Part shown: piece after piece, positions 1 through 10,803 of the stretch
Numbering within the stretch: the stretch's first letter is position 1
Layout of the letters: each line of letters starts with the position of its first letter
NCBI RefSeq assembly: GCF_900452415.1
Contig: NZ_UGNX01000001.1
Location: 434,001-498,000, forward strand
DNA from: Legionella cincinnatiensis
Lineage (GTDB): Bacteria; Pseudomonadota; Gammaproteobacteria; Legionellales; Legionellaceae
Length of the DNA stretch: 64,000 nt
Direction: 5' to 3'
Made by a program: the position numbers and the translations under genes
The notes under the pieces: generated by a model
Seen by the model: the letters and a program-made list of their open reading frames with translations, nothing else
Told to the model about the DNA's origin: nothing
Database searches by the model: none

Positions 1-1
1 A

Positions 2-517
2 GTTTATCAAATTTGGTGGCGGTGGGCGGATTTTCAGTTATATATTGTGTCTCCATTTATTAATATTATTTCACCTCCTGTGATTATTAAGCCTGAGCTA
101 ATTCCAGGTACAGATGAATATGAATTCGTATATCCTATTCATGATTCCGGATCAAAACTAGCTACTTCAAAAAGTGTCGAAATGTATAGTGTGGGCATGT
201 CCATGCACAAACTCTATATGACCATAGAAAAAATGATTTACATTTTGGTGGAGCGTTTGAAAACAGAAGGTATTGCCACAGATACAGAAGTTCAAGTATC
301 TTTTGGAGGACATTTGATGCCCCAAAGAAAGGCTTTTGAATCCATTATTAACCTGGCTTACAATGTGGTAGTTACTAACTTTGATCCGGGTGAGTGGGGC
401 GAGCGTTATTTACAAATTGTGAAACAAAATGCAGACAAATACGGATATCCTCCTGAGTCACCGCGAGATACATATAAACAACCCCATAAATCAAATCCTT
501 CATCTCCTAAGAGATAA
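2..517 (+). CDS. Hypothetical protein, 5' end outside the window
   Basis: The frame is open from the first bases of the window to a TAA at 515-517, so this is probably the 3' part of a longer gene. A GTG at 47 could start a 156-residue protein, but I see no convincing ribosome binding site before it, and the upstream codons (rich in Trp, hydrophobic) read like real protein. The visible part has a hydrophobic start, a Pro-rich stretch, a mixed alpha/beta middle with a GGH motif, and a hydrophilic tail rich in Pro, Ser and Lys. I do not recognise the family. It ends 223 bases before sdhC, beyond a strong promoter, so it is unlikely to belong to the sdh operon. Confidence 0.5.
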   Translation, partial: VYQIWWRWADFQLYIVSPFINIISPPVIIKPELIPGTDEYEFVYPIHDSGSKLATSKSVEMYSVGMSMHKLYMTIEKMIYILVERLKTEGIATDTEVQVSFGGHLMPQRKAFESIINLAYNVVVTNFDPGEWGERYLQIVKQNADKYGYPPESPRDTYKQPHKSNPSSPKR

Positions 518-660
518 GAGTTCTTATTTCTCACTTGCTGAGTGAGTAGACGTTGTTCCATGTTTTAATAGCGAATATACTGAATTTACGAATAATAATA
601 GAAAATTGTCTAAAATACAGATACTGTTTACTTTTATTCAAATTCCATAGAGACTTAATC

Positions 661-688
661 TTGCGTGATAAAAACAGAGTGCTATACT
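661..688 (+). promoter_or_regulatory. Predicted sigma70 promoter of the sdhCDAB operon
   Basis: A -35 element TTGCGT (661-666) and a -10 element TATACT (683-688) are separated by 16 bases, with a TG dinucleotide just before the -10 (extended -10). Transcription would start near 695, about 45 bases before the GTG start of sdhC. No other promoter in this spacer looks as good. Confidence 0.6.
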
Positions 689-740
689 CGCATTTGTACT
701 TTATTTAATAACTTTCTCTAAATTAAGGAAGAAACTTACA

Positions 741-1115
741 GTGAATAAAAAAAGACCCATTAATCTAGATTTGGTGAGTTTGAAATACCCTCCAATGGCA
801 ATCGCTTCTATATTACATCGGATTTCAGGGGTGATTTTATTTTTATTATTGCCCATTATGTTATTTATTTTGGGTCAATCAGTACAATCAGAAGAAACGT
901 TTCTTCACGTGAAAAATTTATTATCTCAAGCATGTTATAAAATGGTGGTTTGGGCATTTGGTACGGCCATGATTTATCATTTGCTTGCAGGGATACGGCA
1001 TCTTTTGATGGATATAGGATTTGGTGAGCATCTTAATGCCGGCCGGAATTCGGCAGTTTTAGTCATTGCTCTTACCGTTATTTTGACAATTTTTCTAGGA
1101 ATCTGGATATGGTAA
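741..1115 (+). CDS. sdhC: Succinate dehydrogenase cytochrome b556 subunit
   Basis: A 124-residue membrane anchor of respiratory complex II, which together with SdhD binds heme b and ubiquinone and holds SdhAB to the inner membrane. The N-terminus has the RPxxxDL...P start and the S-I-LHRxSG motif typical of SdhC, followed by three hydrophobic segments (about residues 28-48, 68-88, 104-124); the conserved His in the second segment region is the usual heme ligand. The start is GTG at 741, supported by AGGAAGAAAC a few bases upstream. It is the first gene of sdhCDAB and overlaps sdhD by seven bases, which suggests coupled translation of the two anchors. Confidence 0.93.
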   Translation: MNKKRPINLDLVSLKYPPMAIASILHRISGVILFLLLPIMLFILGQSVQSEETFLHVKNLLSQACYKMVVWAFGTAMIYHLLAGIRHLLMDIGFGEHLNAGRNSAVLVIALTVILTIFLGIWIW

Positions 1116-1456
1116 CTAATGTCACTAGCTTGACAGGAAATGGGTTAAAAGATTGGTTAATTCAACGAGTAACGGCTGTTTATTTTGCTGTGTACACTAT
1201 TTTTATAATCGGTTTTTTGTTATCTCATCCTGAGCTGAGTTTTGTTCAATGGCATGCTCTGTTTTCTAATATCGTAGTTCAGATTGCATCCATAATTGCC
1301 TTATTTGCTCTTTCTTTGCATGCTTGGATAGGTATTTGGACTGTAACTACAGATTATATAAAATGTACTGCTCTGCGTGTATCAGTACAAATGATAGTTA
1401 TTTTATGGCTCCTTAGTCAATTTATCTGGGGCTTAATGATCCTTTGGGGGCGGTAG
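1109..1456 (+). CDS. sdhD: Succinate dehydrogenase hydrophobic membrane anchor subunit
   Basis: A 115-residue partner of SdhC in complex II. Three hydrophobic segments (about residues 22-41, 53-75, 90-112) follow the short N-terminal sequence containing WLIQRVTA, which is characteristic of proteobacterial SdhD. A His in the second segment (SLHAWIG) is the expected heme ligand region. It overlaps the end of sdhC by seven bases and is followed after one base by sdhA, so the four subunits are clearly made from one message. Confidence 0.92.
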   Translation: MVTNVTSLTGNGLKDWLIQRVTAVYFAVYTIFIIGFLLSHPELSFVQWHALFSNIVVQIASIIALFALSLHAWIGIWTVTTDYIKCTALRVSVQMIVILWLLSQFIWGLMILWGR

Positions 1457-1457
1457 C

Positions 1458-3227
1458 ATGGCAATTGCACGTAATGAATTTGATGCAGTAATTATAGGTG
1501 CAGGTGGAGCTGGAATGCGTGCTTCACTGCAGATGGCTAAATCGGGTTTAAAAGTTGCACTCTTATCTAAAGTATTTCCAACCCGCTCACATACTGTTTC
1601 GGCACAAGGCGGTATTACATGTGCATTAGGAAATGCACATGATGACGATTGGCGCTGGCATATGTATGATACTGTAAAAGGGGCTGATTATATTGGTGAT
1701 CAAGATTCGATTGAATATCTTTGCAAAACAGGTCCTGAAGCTGTCTATGAATTGGAGCATATGGGTTTGCCTTTCTCTCGCATGGATAATGGTAAAATTT
1801 ATCAACGCCAGTTTGGAGGCCAATCTAAAAATTTTGGTGGTGATCAAGCAGCCCGTACTTGCGCTGCGGCAGATAGAACAGGACATGCGTTACTTCACAC
1901 TCTTTATCAACAAAATTTAAAAGCAAAAGCGTCCATATTTAGCGAGTGGTATGCTCTTGATTTAGTTAAAGATGCTCATGGGCGTATTTGTGGTGTAACC
2001 GCAATGAGTATTGAAACAGGTGAAGTAGTCTTTTTTCAAGCACGAGTATGTATTTTGGCTACTGGTGGAGCTGGTCGTATTTATCAATCGACTACGAATG
2101 CTTTTATTAATACAGGTGATGGATATGGTATGGCATTAAGAGCCGGCATTCCTTTACAAGACATGGAAATGTGGCAATTTCATCCTACGGGAATTGCTGG
2201 AGCAGGTGTTTTGGTAACGGAAGGGTGTCGCGGTGAAGGAGGTTATTTAATTAACAAAGATGGCGAGCGTTTTATGGAGCGTTACGCACCTCGAGTTAAA
2301 GATTTGGCTTCCCGAGATGTCGTAGCGCGTTCTATGGCTTTAGAAATACGAGCAGGGAAAGGATTTGATCCTAAGGGTATTGATCATGTTAAATTAAAAT
2401 TAGATCATTTAGGTGCAGATCTGATTAAGTCTCGTTTGCCCGGAATTCGTGAGTTATCGCTTAAGTTCGCAGGTATTGATCCGATTGTTGAGCCTATTCC
2501 TGTCGTTCCTACTTGCCATTATAGTATGGGAGGCATCCCTACCAATATGTATGGACAAGTGATTACCAAAACCAAAGGTAAAGAACATGTAGTAGAAGGT
2601 TTGTATGCCGTAGGTGAGTGTGCTTGTGTATCAGTACATGGGGCAAATCGTCTAGGTGGTAATTCTTTGCTTGATTTAGTTGTATTTGGGCGAGCAGCAG
2701 GCTTACATGTTGAAGAATTATGGCAATCAAACCATTTACCAGATGTGGCCTATGTTAGTGATGATGATCTTGCTCCGTCTTTAGAGCGATATAATCGATG
2801 GAACAATTCAAAAGAGGGTGAAAGTCCTGCGGTAATTCATGATGAAATGCAGCGTGTGATGCAAGAGGATTTTGGCGTGTTCCGTACTGGTGATGTCATG
2901 GCTTCTGGATTAAAACGCCTTCAAGCTTTACGTGAACGTTTAGCACATGCCAAATTAGCGGATAAAAGCAAAGTATTTAATACTGAACGAGTGAGTGCGT
3001 TGGAGTTGGATAATTTAATGGCAACTGCATATGCTACGGCACAATCTGCCATGGTACGTACTGAAAGTCGTGGTGCACATAGTCGAGAGGATTATCCAAA
3101 TAGAGATGATAAAAACTGGATTAAACATACACTTTATTTTGAGGAAGGGGAGACGATTGATTTTAGACCAGTTAATGCATCACCTAAGCATGTCGATCCT
3201 TTTATGCCCAAAGAACGTGTTTATTAA
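1458..3227 (+). CDS. sdhA: Succinate dehydrogenase flavoprotein subunit
   Basis: The 589-residue catalytic subunit that oxidises succinate to fumarate with covalently bound FAD. Residues 12-20 form the Rossmann GxGGAG motif. His45, in SHTVSAQGG, is the residue that carries the flavin. The substrate-site segments HPTGI, the GEGGYL loop and the C-terminal [13 protein letters not shown] flavin motif are all present, and the C-terminal helical domain with [14 protein letters not shown] is intact. Length matches proteobacterial SdhA (about 588). It sits one base after sdhD and 14 bases before sdhB. Confidence 0.97.
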   Translation: MAIARNEFDAVIIGAGGAGMRASLQMAKSGLKVALLSKVFPTRSHTVSAQGGITCALGNAHDDDWRWHMYDTVKGADYIGDQDSIEYLCKTGPEAVYELEHMGLPFSRMDNGKIYQRQFGGQSKNFGGDQAARTCAAADRTGHALLHTLYQQNLKAKASIFSEWYALDLVKDAHGRICGVTAMSIETGEVVFFQARVCILATGGAGRIYQSTTNAFINTGDGYGMALRAGIPLQDMEMWQFHPTGIAGAGVLVTEGCRGEGGYLINKDGERFMERYAPRVKDLASRDVVARSMALEIRAGKGFDPKGIDHVKLKLDHLGADLIKSRLPGIRELSLKFAGIDPIVEPIPVVPTCHYSMGGIPTNMYGQVITKTKGKEHVVEGLYAVGECACVSVHGANRLGGNSLLDLVVFGRAAGLHVEELWQSNHLPDVAYVSDDDLAPSLERYNRWNNSKEGESPAVIHDEMQRVMQEDFGVFRTGDVMASGLKRLQALRERLAHAKLADKSKVFNTERVSALELDNLMATAYATAQSAMVRTESRGAHSREDYPNRDDKNWIKHTLYFEEGETIDFRPVNASPKHVDPFMPKERVY

Positions 3228-3241
3228 AGAGGATACATTAC

Positions 3242-3964
3242 ATGGCAGATAGTAGAAAATTGACCCTATCAATATATCGCTATAATCCAGAAGTGGATGC
3301 TAAGCCATATATGAAAGATTATGAGCTGGACATTCCAGCCAAAAGTGATCCTATGCTACTTACTTTACTTGAGCGTTTGAAGGCAGAACAGGATCCTTCC
3401 ATTACTTATAGACGATCCTGCCGTGAAGGAGTCTGTGGTTCTGATGGCATGAATATTAATGGAACTAATGGCTTAGCATGTATTACTCATATCTCTCAAT
3501 TACAGACAGATAAAGTAGTGATTCGTCCTTTACCAGGGTTTCCAGTGATTCGAGATTTGGCTGTTGATATGTCCCAATTTTATCAACAATATGAACGTAT
3601 AGAACCCTATTTACAAAATGATGAAGTTGCTCCTGCGCGAGAACGATTACAATCTCCGGAGGAACGAGCACAACTTGATGGATTATATGAATGTATTCTA
3701 TGTGCCTGCTGTACTAGTTCATGCCCTTCATTTTGGTGGAATCCTGAAAAGTTTGTGGGACCTGCTGGGTTATTACAGGCAAGACGATTTTTAGCAGATA
3801 GTCGAGATACAGCAACAATGCATCGCCTGGATAAATTGCAAGATCCTTTTAGTGTATTTCGTTGCCGTAGCATTATGAACTGTACAAATGTTTGTCCTAA
3901 GGGGCTCAATCCGACAAAAGCGATTGCAGATATTCGCGTACAGATGTTAAAACAAGAAACTTAA
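3242..3964 (+). CDS. sdhB: Succinate dehydrogenase iron-sulfur subunit
   Basis: A 240-residue electron-transfer subunit linking SdhA to quinone. The N-terminal ferredoxin domain carries the 2Fe-2S cysteines in SCREGVCGSDG and the later CIT. The C-terminal domain has the CILCACCTSSCP and CRSIMNCTNVCPKG clusters, which ligate the 4Fe-4S and 3Fe-4S centres. RBS AGAGGA lies before the ATG. It is the last gene of sdhCDAB; a 230-base spacer with two palindromes separates it from sucA. Confidence 0.96.
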   Translation: MADSRKLTLSIYRYNPEVDAKPYMKDYELDIPAKSDPMLLTLLERLKAEQDPSITYRRSCREGVCGSDGMNINGTNGLACITHISQLQTDKVVIRPLPGFPVIRDLAVDMSQFYQQYERIEPYLQNDEVAPARERLQSPEERAQLDGLYECILCACCTSSCPSFWWNPEKFVGPAGLLQARRFLADSRDTATMHRLDKLQDPFSVFRCRSIMNCTNVCPKGLNPTKAIADIRVQMLKQET

Positions 3965-4096
3965 GATATGGTTTTATTTTTTGGGTACCTAGTAAAGAAT
4001 CGTTAAACCTATATTGAATTGAACTGGAAGTTTAATTTCAAAATAACTCGCAGAGTTATTATCTTAGGTTTTTGACTTGCACTAGGATAAGGACGA

Positions 4097-4135
4097 ATCC
4101 CTGCTTGCAGGGATAGCCGTTTTATCCACGTGGAT
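4097..4135 (+). promoter_or_regulatory. Two adjacent palindromes between sdhB and sucA
   Basis: An 8-base-arm hairpin, ATCCCTGC (4097-4104) and GCAGGGAT (4107-4114) with a two-base centre, is followed ten bases later by the perfect 12-base palindrome ATCCACGTGGAT (4124-4135). Neither has a run of T after it, so a classic intrinsic terminator is unlikely. They could be operator sites, an RNA processing signal between the sdh and suc parts of a long message, or a stabilising structure at the sdh 3' end. Confidence 0.35.
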
Positions 4136-4194
4136 GAGTGGAATAGCCAATTTTAATGGTGGTAGTGATCAATACCCCTTTGGAGAGAGAGAAA

Positions 4195-6999
4195 ATGAGC
4201 AGTTCCAATCTGCAAAATGAATGGGCCTCTTCCTATTTATCTGGTGGAAGCATGGCTTATATTGATAGTCTTTATGAGGATTATCTTGCTGATCCTAACT
4301 CGGTTTCGGCTGATTGGCGAGCAGTATTTAGTGCTTTACCTAAAGTGAACAATGCTGAAAAAGAGCTTTCTCATAGAGATGTTCGCGAATATTTTTTGCA
4401 GAATGCAGATAAAAAAGCAATACCTGTTGTTCAATCAACTGACAATCAACAATTCCGGATTGCCCACTTAATTAATGCATATCGATCAATGGGGCATCAT
4501 GCTGCCAGGTTAGATCCACTGGAAATGGCGGAGCGTCTCCCCGTTCCAGCGCTGGAGTTGGACTATCATCATTTGTCTGATGTCGATAAAAGTCGAAAGT
4601 TTTTTGCAGGAACCACATTTAATGGACCTGAAATGACATTGGGTGAAATATATCAAGCGCTGCGGGAAACATATTGTGGCAGTATTGGTATTGAGTACAT
4701 GCATATTTCTGATACTCAAGAAACAGAATGGTTGCAACAACGAATGGAGTCCGTGCGGGGGCGCCCAACCTTAGCTACGTCCAAAAAAATCGAAATTCTA
4801 AAAGATCTCATTGCAGCGGATGGATTGGAACGTTATTTGGGTACGCGTTATGTAGGACAAAAACGATTTTCGCTTGAGGGTGGAGATTCTTTAATTCCTA
4901 TGATGAAGGAAATTATTCAATGTGCCGGAAGAGATAATGTCAAAGAGGTAATTATTGGTATGGCACATCGAGGACGGTTAAATGTTCTTGTGAATGTATT
5001 GGGTAAAGAGCCTAATGCCCTCTTCCAAGAGTTTGAAGGAAAAATCAAATCGGAACGAACTGGAGATGTAAAATATCATTTGGGTTTTTCATCCGATATC
5101 AAAACAAACTCAGACTCCGTGGTTCATTTAGCATTGGCATTTAATCCATCTCATTTGGAAATTATTGGTCCAGTAGTTGAGGGATCAGTACGTGCTCGTC
5201 AAAGACGACGCAATGATCTCGACAAAAAAGAAAAAGTAGTGCCAGTTGTTATCCATGGAGATGCTGCATTTGCTGGCCAAGGTGTCGTGATGGAAACGTT
5301 TAACTTTTCTCAATCGCGAGGGTATTGTACTGGAGGTACAGTTCATATCGTGATTAACAATCAAATAGGTTTTACAACCAGTAATCCTTTAGATGCGCGT
5401 TCGACTTTATACTGTACTGATGTTGCTAAAATGGTTCAGGCACCTGTGATTCACGTAAACGGTGATGATCCCGAAGCAGTAGTATTCGCTACTCAGTTAG
5501 CATTTGATTTTAGGATGAAGTTTAAACGCGATGTTGTCATTGATCTCGTATGTTACAGAAGACATGGGCATAATGAAGCCGATGAGCCAGCAGTAACGCA
5601 ACCTGCAATGTATAAAAGAATTAAATCGATGCGTCCTTTACGAGAAATCTATGCAGATCACCTTATTAAAGAAGAGGTGTTAACCAGCAAGGATGTCGAA
5701 AAATTAATAGATATGTATCGTGATAGTTTAGATAAAGGTAAAGCGGTTGTGGATTTGGTACATGGTGATTATGAAGGCAAATATGCGATGGATTGGACGC
5801 CTTACATTGATGCAAAATGGACCAATAAAGCCGATACCACAATTTCTAAAACCAATTTACAAAAATTAGCGAAACAATTAAGTGACCTCCCTAAAGGTTT
5901 TTCATTGCATCCTGTGGTCCAGCGTTTATTAAATGAACGTGAAAAAATGACAGCGGGTGAGTTGCCTATGAACTGGGGCTATGCTGAAACCATGGCTTAT
6001 GCAAGCTTAGTTCAGGAAGGTTATGGTGTACGCTTATCAGGCCAAGATTCTGGAAGAGGAACGTTTGCTCATCGTCATGCTATATTACATGATGTTGAAA
6101 CTGGCGATACATACATTCCTTTGGAACATGTAACGAATGAACTTAGCCGTCCTTTTTCGGTAATTGATTCCGTACTGTCGGAAGAGGCTGTGCTGGCTTT
6201 TGAATATGGATATTCTTCTTCCGACCCTAATTTTTTAGTATTGTGGGAAGCTCAGTTTGGTGACTTTGCAAATGGTGCTCAGGTAGTTATCGATCAATTC
6301 ATTAGTTCAGGCGAGCAAAAATGGGGCCGTTTATGTGGTTTAGTTATGTTGTTACCCCATGGATATGAAGGGCAAGGGCCAGAGCATTCGTCAGCTCGTT
6401 TGGAACGATATATGCAACTTTGTGCACAGCACAACATACAAGTATGTACCCCAACAACTCCAGCACAGATTTTTCATTTATTACGAAGGCAAGTAATTCG
6501 CAACTTCCGAAAACCTTTAATTGTCATGACTCCAAAAAGTTTATTGCGCCATAAATTAGCGGTTTCTCCGTTAGAGGATTTATTCAAAGGAAAATTCCAT
6601 ACCATTATTCCCGAAATTGATGATTTAAATGCAAAAAAAGTTACTCGAATAGTGCTTTGTTGTGGGAAAGTCTATTATGACCTATTACAAATGCGTCGTG
6701 ATAAGAAGTTGAATCATGTTGCTTTGGTGCGTGTAGAGCAATTGTATCCATTTCCTAAGAAAGCACTTATTGCTGAGATCAAGAAATATCCTCAAGCAAA
6801 AGAAGTAATCTGGTGTCAAGAAGAGCCACAAAATCAGGGAATTTGGTATTCTTCTCAACATAATATAAAAGATTGCTTGCATGCAGATCAAACATTGCAT
6901 TATGCCGGTAGAGAGTCTGCTGCGGCACCAGCTGTAGGCAGCCCTGCTTTGCATGCTGCGCAACAGCAATCTTTAGTTGAACAAGCTTTATTGGGGTAA
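4195..6999 (+). CDS. sucA: 2-oxoglutarate dehydrogenase E1 component
   Basis: The thiamine-diphosphate decarboxylase of the 2-oxoglutarate dehydrogenase complex, about 934 residues like other proteobacterial SucA. The start ATG at 4195 has GGAGAGAGAG just upstream and gives the familiar MSS..L..S..L.GG..AYIE-like beginning; an in-frame ATG 39 bases earlier would add residues not typical of the family. The ThDP/Mg site lies in HGDAAFAGQG...INNQIGF, and the C-terminal transketolase-like half has GPEHSSAR and the E1 tail. It precedes sucB with a 234-base spacer that contains an imperfect hairpin near 7010-7050. Confidence 0.96.
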   Translation: MSSSNLQNEWASSYLSGGSMAYIDSLYEDYLADPNSVSADWRAVFSALPKVNNAEKELSHRDVREYFLQNADKKAIPVVQSTDNQQFRIAHLINAYRSMGHHAARLDPLEMAERLPVPALELDYHHLSDVDKSRKFFAGTTFNGPEMTLGEIYQALRETYCGSIGIEYMHISDTQETEWLQQRMESVRGRPTLATSKKIEILKDLIAADGLERYLGTRYVGQKRFSLEGGDSLIPMMKEIIQCAGRDNVKEVIIGMAHRGRLNVLVNVLGKEPNALFQEFEGKIKSERTGDVKYHLGFSSDIKTNSDSVVHLALAFNPSHLEIIGPVVEGSVRARQRRRNDLDKKEKVVPVVIHGDAAFAGQGVVMETFNFSQSRGYCTGGTVHIVINNQIGFTTSNPLDARSTLYCTDVAKMVQAPVIHVNGDDPEAVVFATQLAFDFRMKFKRDVVIDLVCYRRHGHNEADEPAVTQPAMYKRIKSMRPLREIYADHLIKEEVLTSKDVEKLIDMYRDSLDKGKAVVDLVHGDYEGKYAMDWTPYIDAKWTNKADTTISKTNLQKLAKQLSDLPKGFSLHPVVQRLLNEREKMTAGELPMNWGYAETMAYASLVQEGYGVRLSGQDSGRGTFAHRHAILHDVETGDTYIPLEHVTNELSRPFSVIDSVLSEEAVLAFEYGYSSSDPNFLVLWEAQFGDFANGAQVVIDQFISSGEQKWGRLCGLVMLLPHGYEGQGPEHSSARLERYMQLCAQHNIQVCTPTTPAQIFHLLRRQVIRNFRKPLIVMTPKSLLRHKLAVSPLEDLFKGKFHTIIPEIDDLNAKKVTRIVLCCGKVYYDLLQMRRDKKLNHVALVRVEQLYPFPKKALIAEIKKYPQAKEVIWCQEEPQNQGIWYSSQHNIKDCLHADQTLHYAGRESAAAPAVGSPALHAAQQQSLVEQALLG

Positions 7000-7233
7000 A
7001 TTTGTATTTATCGTAGCTGGAGTTAGGGGGATTACCTGTCTCCTGGCTACAAATTTGTTAATGAATCTAGGGTTTATTTACAATTTGCTAGCTTGGGTCA
7101 AAATTTCTTGTTTTTGAGGTAATGAAGCTTAGCATACAGGAAGTGTGTGAGTATCATAGCGTAGAAAATCAAGCTATTTGGGCCAAGAAAGTCGAGTTGC
7201 CAATAAACCCTAATAAAATAAGAAGGTATAACC

Positions 7234-8463
7234 ATGTCGATTGAAGTCAAAGTCCCTGTTTTGCCTGAGTCAGTAGCTGATGCAACAGTAGCTGCTTGGC
7301 ATAAAAAAGTGGGTGATAAAGTTTCCCGTGATGAAAATTTGTTGGATTTAGAAACAGACAAAGTCGTTCTTGAAGTTCCAGCTCCCGTTGATGGAATACT
7401 CAGTGAAATAATGTTTCAAGAGGGAGATACCGTAAATTCTGGACAATTGCTCGCAAAAATAAAAGAAGGCGATGCAGCAGAAGCTAAAGAAGAAAAGAAG
7501 GCTGAATCTAAAGAGGAAAAAAAGGCTGAGCAGGCTGATGCCACGAAAGAAAAGGTTAGCGCCAAAGAAGATAAATCAACAAGCCCTGTAGTAAGACGAA
7601 TGATGGCAGAGCATGATCTTCAGCCAGGTCAAATCCAAGGCAGCGGTAAAGATGGTCGAATTACTAAAGAAGACGTTCTTTCCTATATAGAATCGAGCAG
7701 AGAGAAGTCGTCAAAACCCGCAGAAAGTAAAAAAGAACAAACAACACAAGTACAGATGGGGTTACGTGAAGAGCGCCGTGTGCCAATGACCCGATTGCGA
7801 GCAAAAATTGCAGAGCGCTTATTAGCAGCACAACATAACGCAGCTATGCTGACTACTTTCAATGAGGTTAATTTAAAAGCAGTGATGGACATGCGTGCTC
7901 AATATAAAGATAGTTTTGAGAAAAAGCATGGTGTAAAACTTGGATTTATGTCTTTTTTCACTAAAGCTGTCGTTGAGTCTTTAAAGCGTTTTCCTGCGGT
8001 AAATGCCTCTATAGATGGTCAAGATGTGGTGTATCATGGCTTTTATGATATAGGTATTGCAGTATCTACGGAGAGAGGGCTAGTTGTTCCTGTAATTCGC
8101 GATGCCGATCAAATGAGCATGGCTGACATTGAGCTTGCAATTAATGATTCTGCAACAAAAGCCAGACAAGGCAAATTAGCTATGGAAGATATGCAAGGCG
8201 GTACATTTACTATTACTAATGGCGGAGTGTTTGGTTCTTTATTGGCTACTCCAATCATTAACCCCCCACAAACAGGTATTTTAGGAATGCATAAGATAGA
8301 AGAACGACCTGTAGTGGAAAAAGGACAAATTGTGATTCGTCCTATGATGTATGTGGCTTTGTCTTACGATCATCGTTTAATAGATGGTAAAGATTCAGTC
8401 CAATTTCTGGTGAGTGTGAAAGAGCTATTGGAAGATCCTGCTCGTCTTTTACTTAATGTTTAA
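7234..8463 (+). CDS. sucB: 2-oxoglutarate dehydrogenase E2, dihydrolipoyl succinyltransferase
   Basis: A 409-residue E2 core. Residues 1-75 are a lipoyl domain with the modified lysine K43 in [11 protein letters not shown] Lys/Glu/Ala-rich flexible linker (about 85-115) leads to the E1/E3-binding domain (about 116-155, SPxVRRMxAEH...GRITKEDV). The catalytic domain ends with [11 protein letters not shown], which holds the active-site His and Asp. RBS AGAAGG lies ahead of the ATG. sucC follows after 56 bases. The E3 (lpd) gene is not in the window. Confidence 0.96.
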   Translation: MSIEVKVPVLPESVADATVAAWHKKVGDKVSRDENLLDLETDKVVLEVPAPVDGILSEIMFQEGDTVNSGQLLAKIKEGDAAEAKEEKKAESKEEKKAEQADATKEKVSAKEDKSTSPVVRRMMAEHDLQPGQIQGSGKDGRITKEDVLSYIESSREKSSKPAESKKEQTTQVQMGLREERRVPMTRLRAKIAERLLAAQHNAAMLTTFNEVNLKAVMDMRAQYKDSFEKKHGVKLGFMSFFTKAVVESLKRFPAVNASIDGQDVVYHGFYDIGIAVSTERGLVVPVIRDADQMSMADIELAINDSATKARQGKLAMEDMQGGTFTITNGGVFGSLLATPIINPPQTGILGMHKIEERPVVEKGQIVIRPMMYVALSYDHRLIDGKDSVQFLVSVKELLEDPARLLLNV

Positions 8464-8519
8464 GTTTCATTTACACTTATGTGCTGATGAATTTTGCTTT
8501 TTTTAGAAAGGTAATTGCA

Positions 8520-9680
8520 ATGAATTTACATGAATACCAAGCCAAACAATTGTTTGCAAAATATAATTTACCAGTTCCAAATGGCCAAGTTGCCTATAAT
8601 GTTGATGATGCACTACAAGTAGCTTCTCAATTATCGACAAATCGTTGGGTTGTTAAAGCCCAAGTTCATGCTGGTGGAAGAGGGAAAGCAGGGGGAGTCA
8701 AAGTAGTAGCCAATAAAGATGAATTAGCCGCTGCAGTTAAAGCCTTATTAGGAACTCGTTTGGTGACTTACCAAACTGATGCACATGGCCAACCTGTTAA
8801 TGCAGTTCTCATTGAAGAAACTTGTGAGATAGGAAGAGAATTATATCTTGGTGCAGTTGTGGATCGCGCTACCCGTCGAGTTGTAATCATGGCCTCTACT
8901 GAAGGTGGGGTTGAGATTGAAAAGGTTGCAGAAAAAACACCTGAGAAAATTTTTAAAATAATTGTAGATCCTCTAGTGGGTGTTATGCCCTTTCAATGCC
9001 GTGAGGCAGGATTTAAATTAGGTTTACACGATGATCAAATCAAGCAATTTACCCATTTAATGATGGGATTAGGCAAAATGTTTGTTGAGTGTGATTTGAG
9101 CTTATTGGAAATAAACCCGCTTGTAGTGAGTCAATCAGGACAATTAATTTGTTTGGATGGAAAAATTAATATTGATGGTAATGCCTTGTATCGTCAACCT
9201 CAATTAAAGAGTTTGCGTGATGCATCACAAGAAGATGAACGCGAAAATCGTGCGAGTGACTGGGAATTAAATTATATTCCACTTGATGGAACTATTGGTT
9301 GTATGGTTAATGGCGCAGGCCTTGCTATGGCGACTATGGATGTGATTAAGCTCCATGGAGGCGATCCAGCAAACTTCCTAGACGTCGGGGGTGGTGCTAC
9401 GAAGGAGCGAGTGAGTGAAGCACTGAAAATTATTATATCTGATGAAAAAGTCAAAGGTATTTTGGTTAATATTTTTGGTGGTATTGTCCGTTGTGATCTC
9501 ATCGCTGATGGTATTCTTGCTGCAGTGAAAGAAGTGGATGTAAAAATTCCTGTAGTTGTGCGTCTTGAGGGTAATAATGCACAGCTCGGTGCTGATATTT
9601 TAAATAAAAGTGATTTAAATGTAATTGCTGCAACCAGTTTAACTGATGCTGCAAAGAAAATTGTTGCGGCTGTGGCTTAA
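8520..9680 (+). CDS. sucC: Succinyl-CoA synthetase beta subunit
   Basis: The ADP-forming succinate-CoA ligase beta subunit, 386 residues when started at the ATG at 8520, which gives the family signature [12 protein letters not shown] and has AGAAAGG upstream. Upstream in-frame starts would add an atypical extension. An ATP-grasp domain occupies the first two thirds ([11 protein letters not shown] nucleotide loop); the C-terminal CoA-ligase fold has LDVGGGA and NIFGGI. It works with SucD to make succinate and ATP from succinyl-CoA. Confidence 0.96.
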   Translation: MNLHEYQAKQLFAKYNLPVPNGQVAYNVDDALQVASQLSTNRWVVKAQVHAGGRGKAGGVKVVANKDELAAAVKALLGTRLVTYQTDAHGQPVNAVLIEETCEIGRELYLGAVVDRATRRVVIMASTEGGVEIEKVAEKTPEKIFKIIVDPLVGVMPFQCREAGFKLGLHDDQIKQFTHLMMGLGKMFVECDLSLLEINPLVVSQSGQLICLDGKINIDGNALYRQPQLKSLRDASQEDERENRASDWELNYIPLDGTIGCMVNGAGLAMATMDVIKLHGGDPANFLDVGGGATKERVSEALKIIISDEKVKGILVNIFGGIVRCDLIADGILAAVKEVDVKIPVVVRLEGNNAQLGADILNKSDLNVIAATSLTDAAKKIVAAVA

Positions 9681-9746
9681 TTACTAATTTATAACCATTC
9701 AGCACAATTTCAAAATCTTGGGGAAAAGTTAGATTTGAACATCGGT

Positions 9747-9772
9747 CGAACAAAAAGAGTTCTTTTTGTTCG
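9747..9772. promoter_or_regulatory. Near-perfect inverted repeat in the sucC-sucD spacer
   Basis: CGAACAAAAAGA (9747-9758) and TCTTTTTGTTCG (9761-9772) form a 12-base inverted repeat with a two-base centre. In RNA this would be an A/U-rich hairpin, too weak and lacking a T-run to be a good terminator. It may help set the relative amounts of SucC and SucD or serve as a protein-binding site. Confidence 0.35.
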
Positions 9773-9826
9773 GGATGTGCCAGATATAGCTGTGGTGAAT
9801 AGTTATACTAATTTTCGAGGTTAACA

Positions 9827-10705
9827 ATGAGTGTATTAGTTAATAAACAGACTAAAGTACTGTGTCAAGGTTTTACTGGAAAGCAAGGAACTTATCATTC
9901 AGAACAAGCAATTGCTTATGGTACACAAATGGTTGGCGGTGTAACGCCAGGTAAAGGTGGCCAGATGCATTTAGGCTTGCCAGTATTTAATACGATGCGA
10001 GAAGCAGTTCAAGAAACAAAAGCAGAGGCGAGTGTGATTTATGTTCCAGCTCCATTTTGTAAAGATTCGATTTTAGAAGCTGCGGACGCTGGGATTCAAT
10101 TAATCGTTTGTATTACTGAAGGTGTACCTGTATTAGATATGTTACAAGTAAAAGTATATTTGGAAAATAATACTCAAGCGCGATTAATTGGCCCAAATTG
10201 CCCAGGCATCATTACTCCTGGAGAGTGCAAAATTGGTATTATGCCAGGCTCAATCCATTTACCCGGAAAAGTTGGAATTGTTTCTCGATCAGGCACATTA
10301 ACCTATGAAGCTGTAAAACAAACTACCGATAAAGGCTTTGGGCAAAGTACTTGTATTGGTATTGGAGGAGATCCTATTCCCGGCACCAATTTCATTGATG
10401 CTTTAGCTTTATTCGAGCAAGATCCACAAACCCAAGCAATTATTATGGTTGGTGAAATTGGTGGCTCAGCAGAAGAAGAGGCAGCTGAATACATTAAGTC
10501 GCACGTGAGTAAACCAGTAGTTTCTTACATTGCAGGAGTCACTGCTCCAGCGGGTAAACGTATGGGGCATGCGGGTGCAATTATTTCAGGCGGTAAAGGA
10601 ACAGCAGCTGAAAAATATGCTGCCTTAGAAGCTGCTGGTGTGCGAACAGTTCGTTCTCCAGCTGATTTAGGGGATGCAATAGCTGAAGTAACTGGCTGGA
10701 AATAG
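9827..10705 (+). CDS. sucD: Succinyl-CoA synthetase alpha subunit
   Basis: A 292-residue CoA-binding and phosphohistidine subunit of succinyl-CoA synthetase. The N-terminal Rossmann domain has [10 protein letters not shown]; the middle contains [10 protein letters not shown]; His248 in MGHAGAI is the phosphorylated residue, followed by GGKGTA. The start ATG follows an SD-like GAGGTTAAC. Unusually for the pair, sucC and sucD are 146 bases apart rather than overlapping. A strong hairpin terminator follows it. Confidence 0.96.
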   Translation: MSVLVNKQTKVLCQGFTGKQGTYHSEQAIAYGTQMVGGVTPGKGGQMHLGLPVFNTMREAVQETKAEASVIYVPAPFCKDSILEAADAGIQLIVCITEGVPVLDMLQVKVYLENNTQARLIGPNCPGIITPGECKIGIMPGSIHLPGKVGIVSRSGTLTYEAVKQTTDKGFGQSTCIGIGGDPIPGTNFIDALALFEQDPQTQAIIMVGEIGGSAEEEAAEYIKSHVSKPVVSYIAGVTAPAGKRMGHAGAIISGGKGTAAEKYAALEAAGVRTVRSPADLGDAIAEVTGWK

Positions 10706-10711
10706 ATAAGA

Positions 10712-10749
10712 AAATAGCCTGGATGGATCAATGATTATCCAGGTTATTT
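10712..10749 (+). terminator. Terminator after sucD
   Basis: The stem AAATAGCCTGGAT (10712-10724) pairs with ATCCAGGTTATTT (10737-10749) through a 12-base loop with one mismatch-like G-T, starting a few bases after the sucD stop. The A-rich left and T-rich right flanks fit an intrinsic, possibly bidirectional, terminator closing the TCA block. Confidence 0.6.
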
Positions 10750-10803
10750 ATTGAGAATCAGAAATCAGGTATATGTATACCTTCCTATGTTAAGTGATAT
10801 TTC

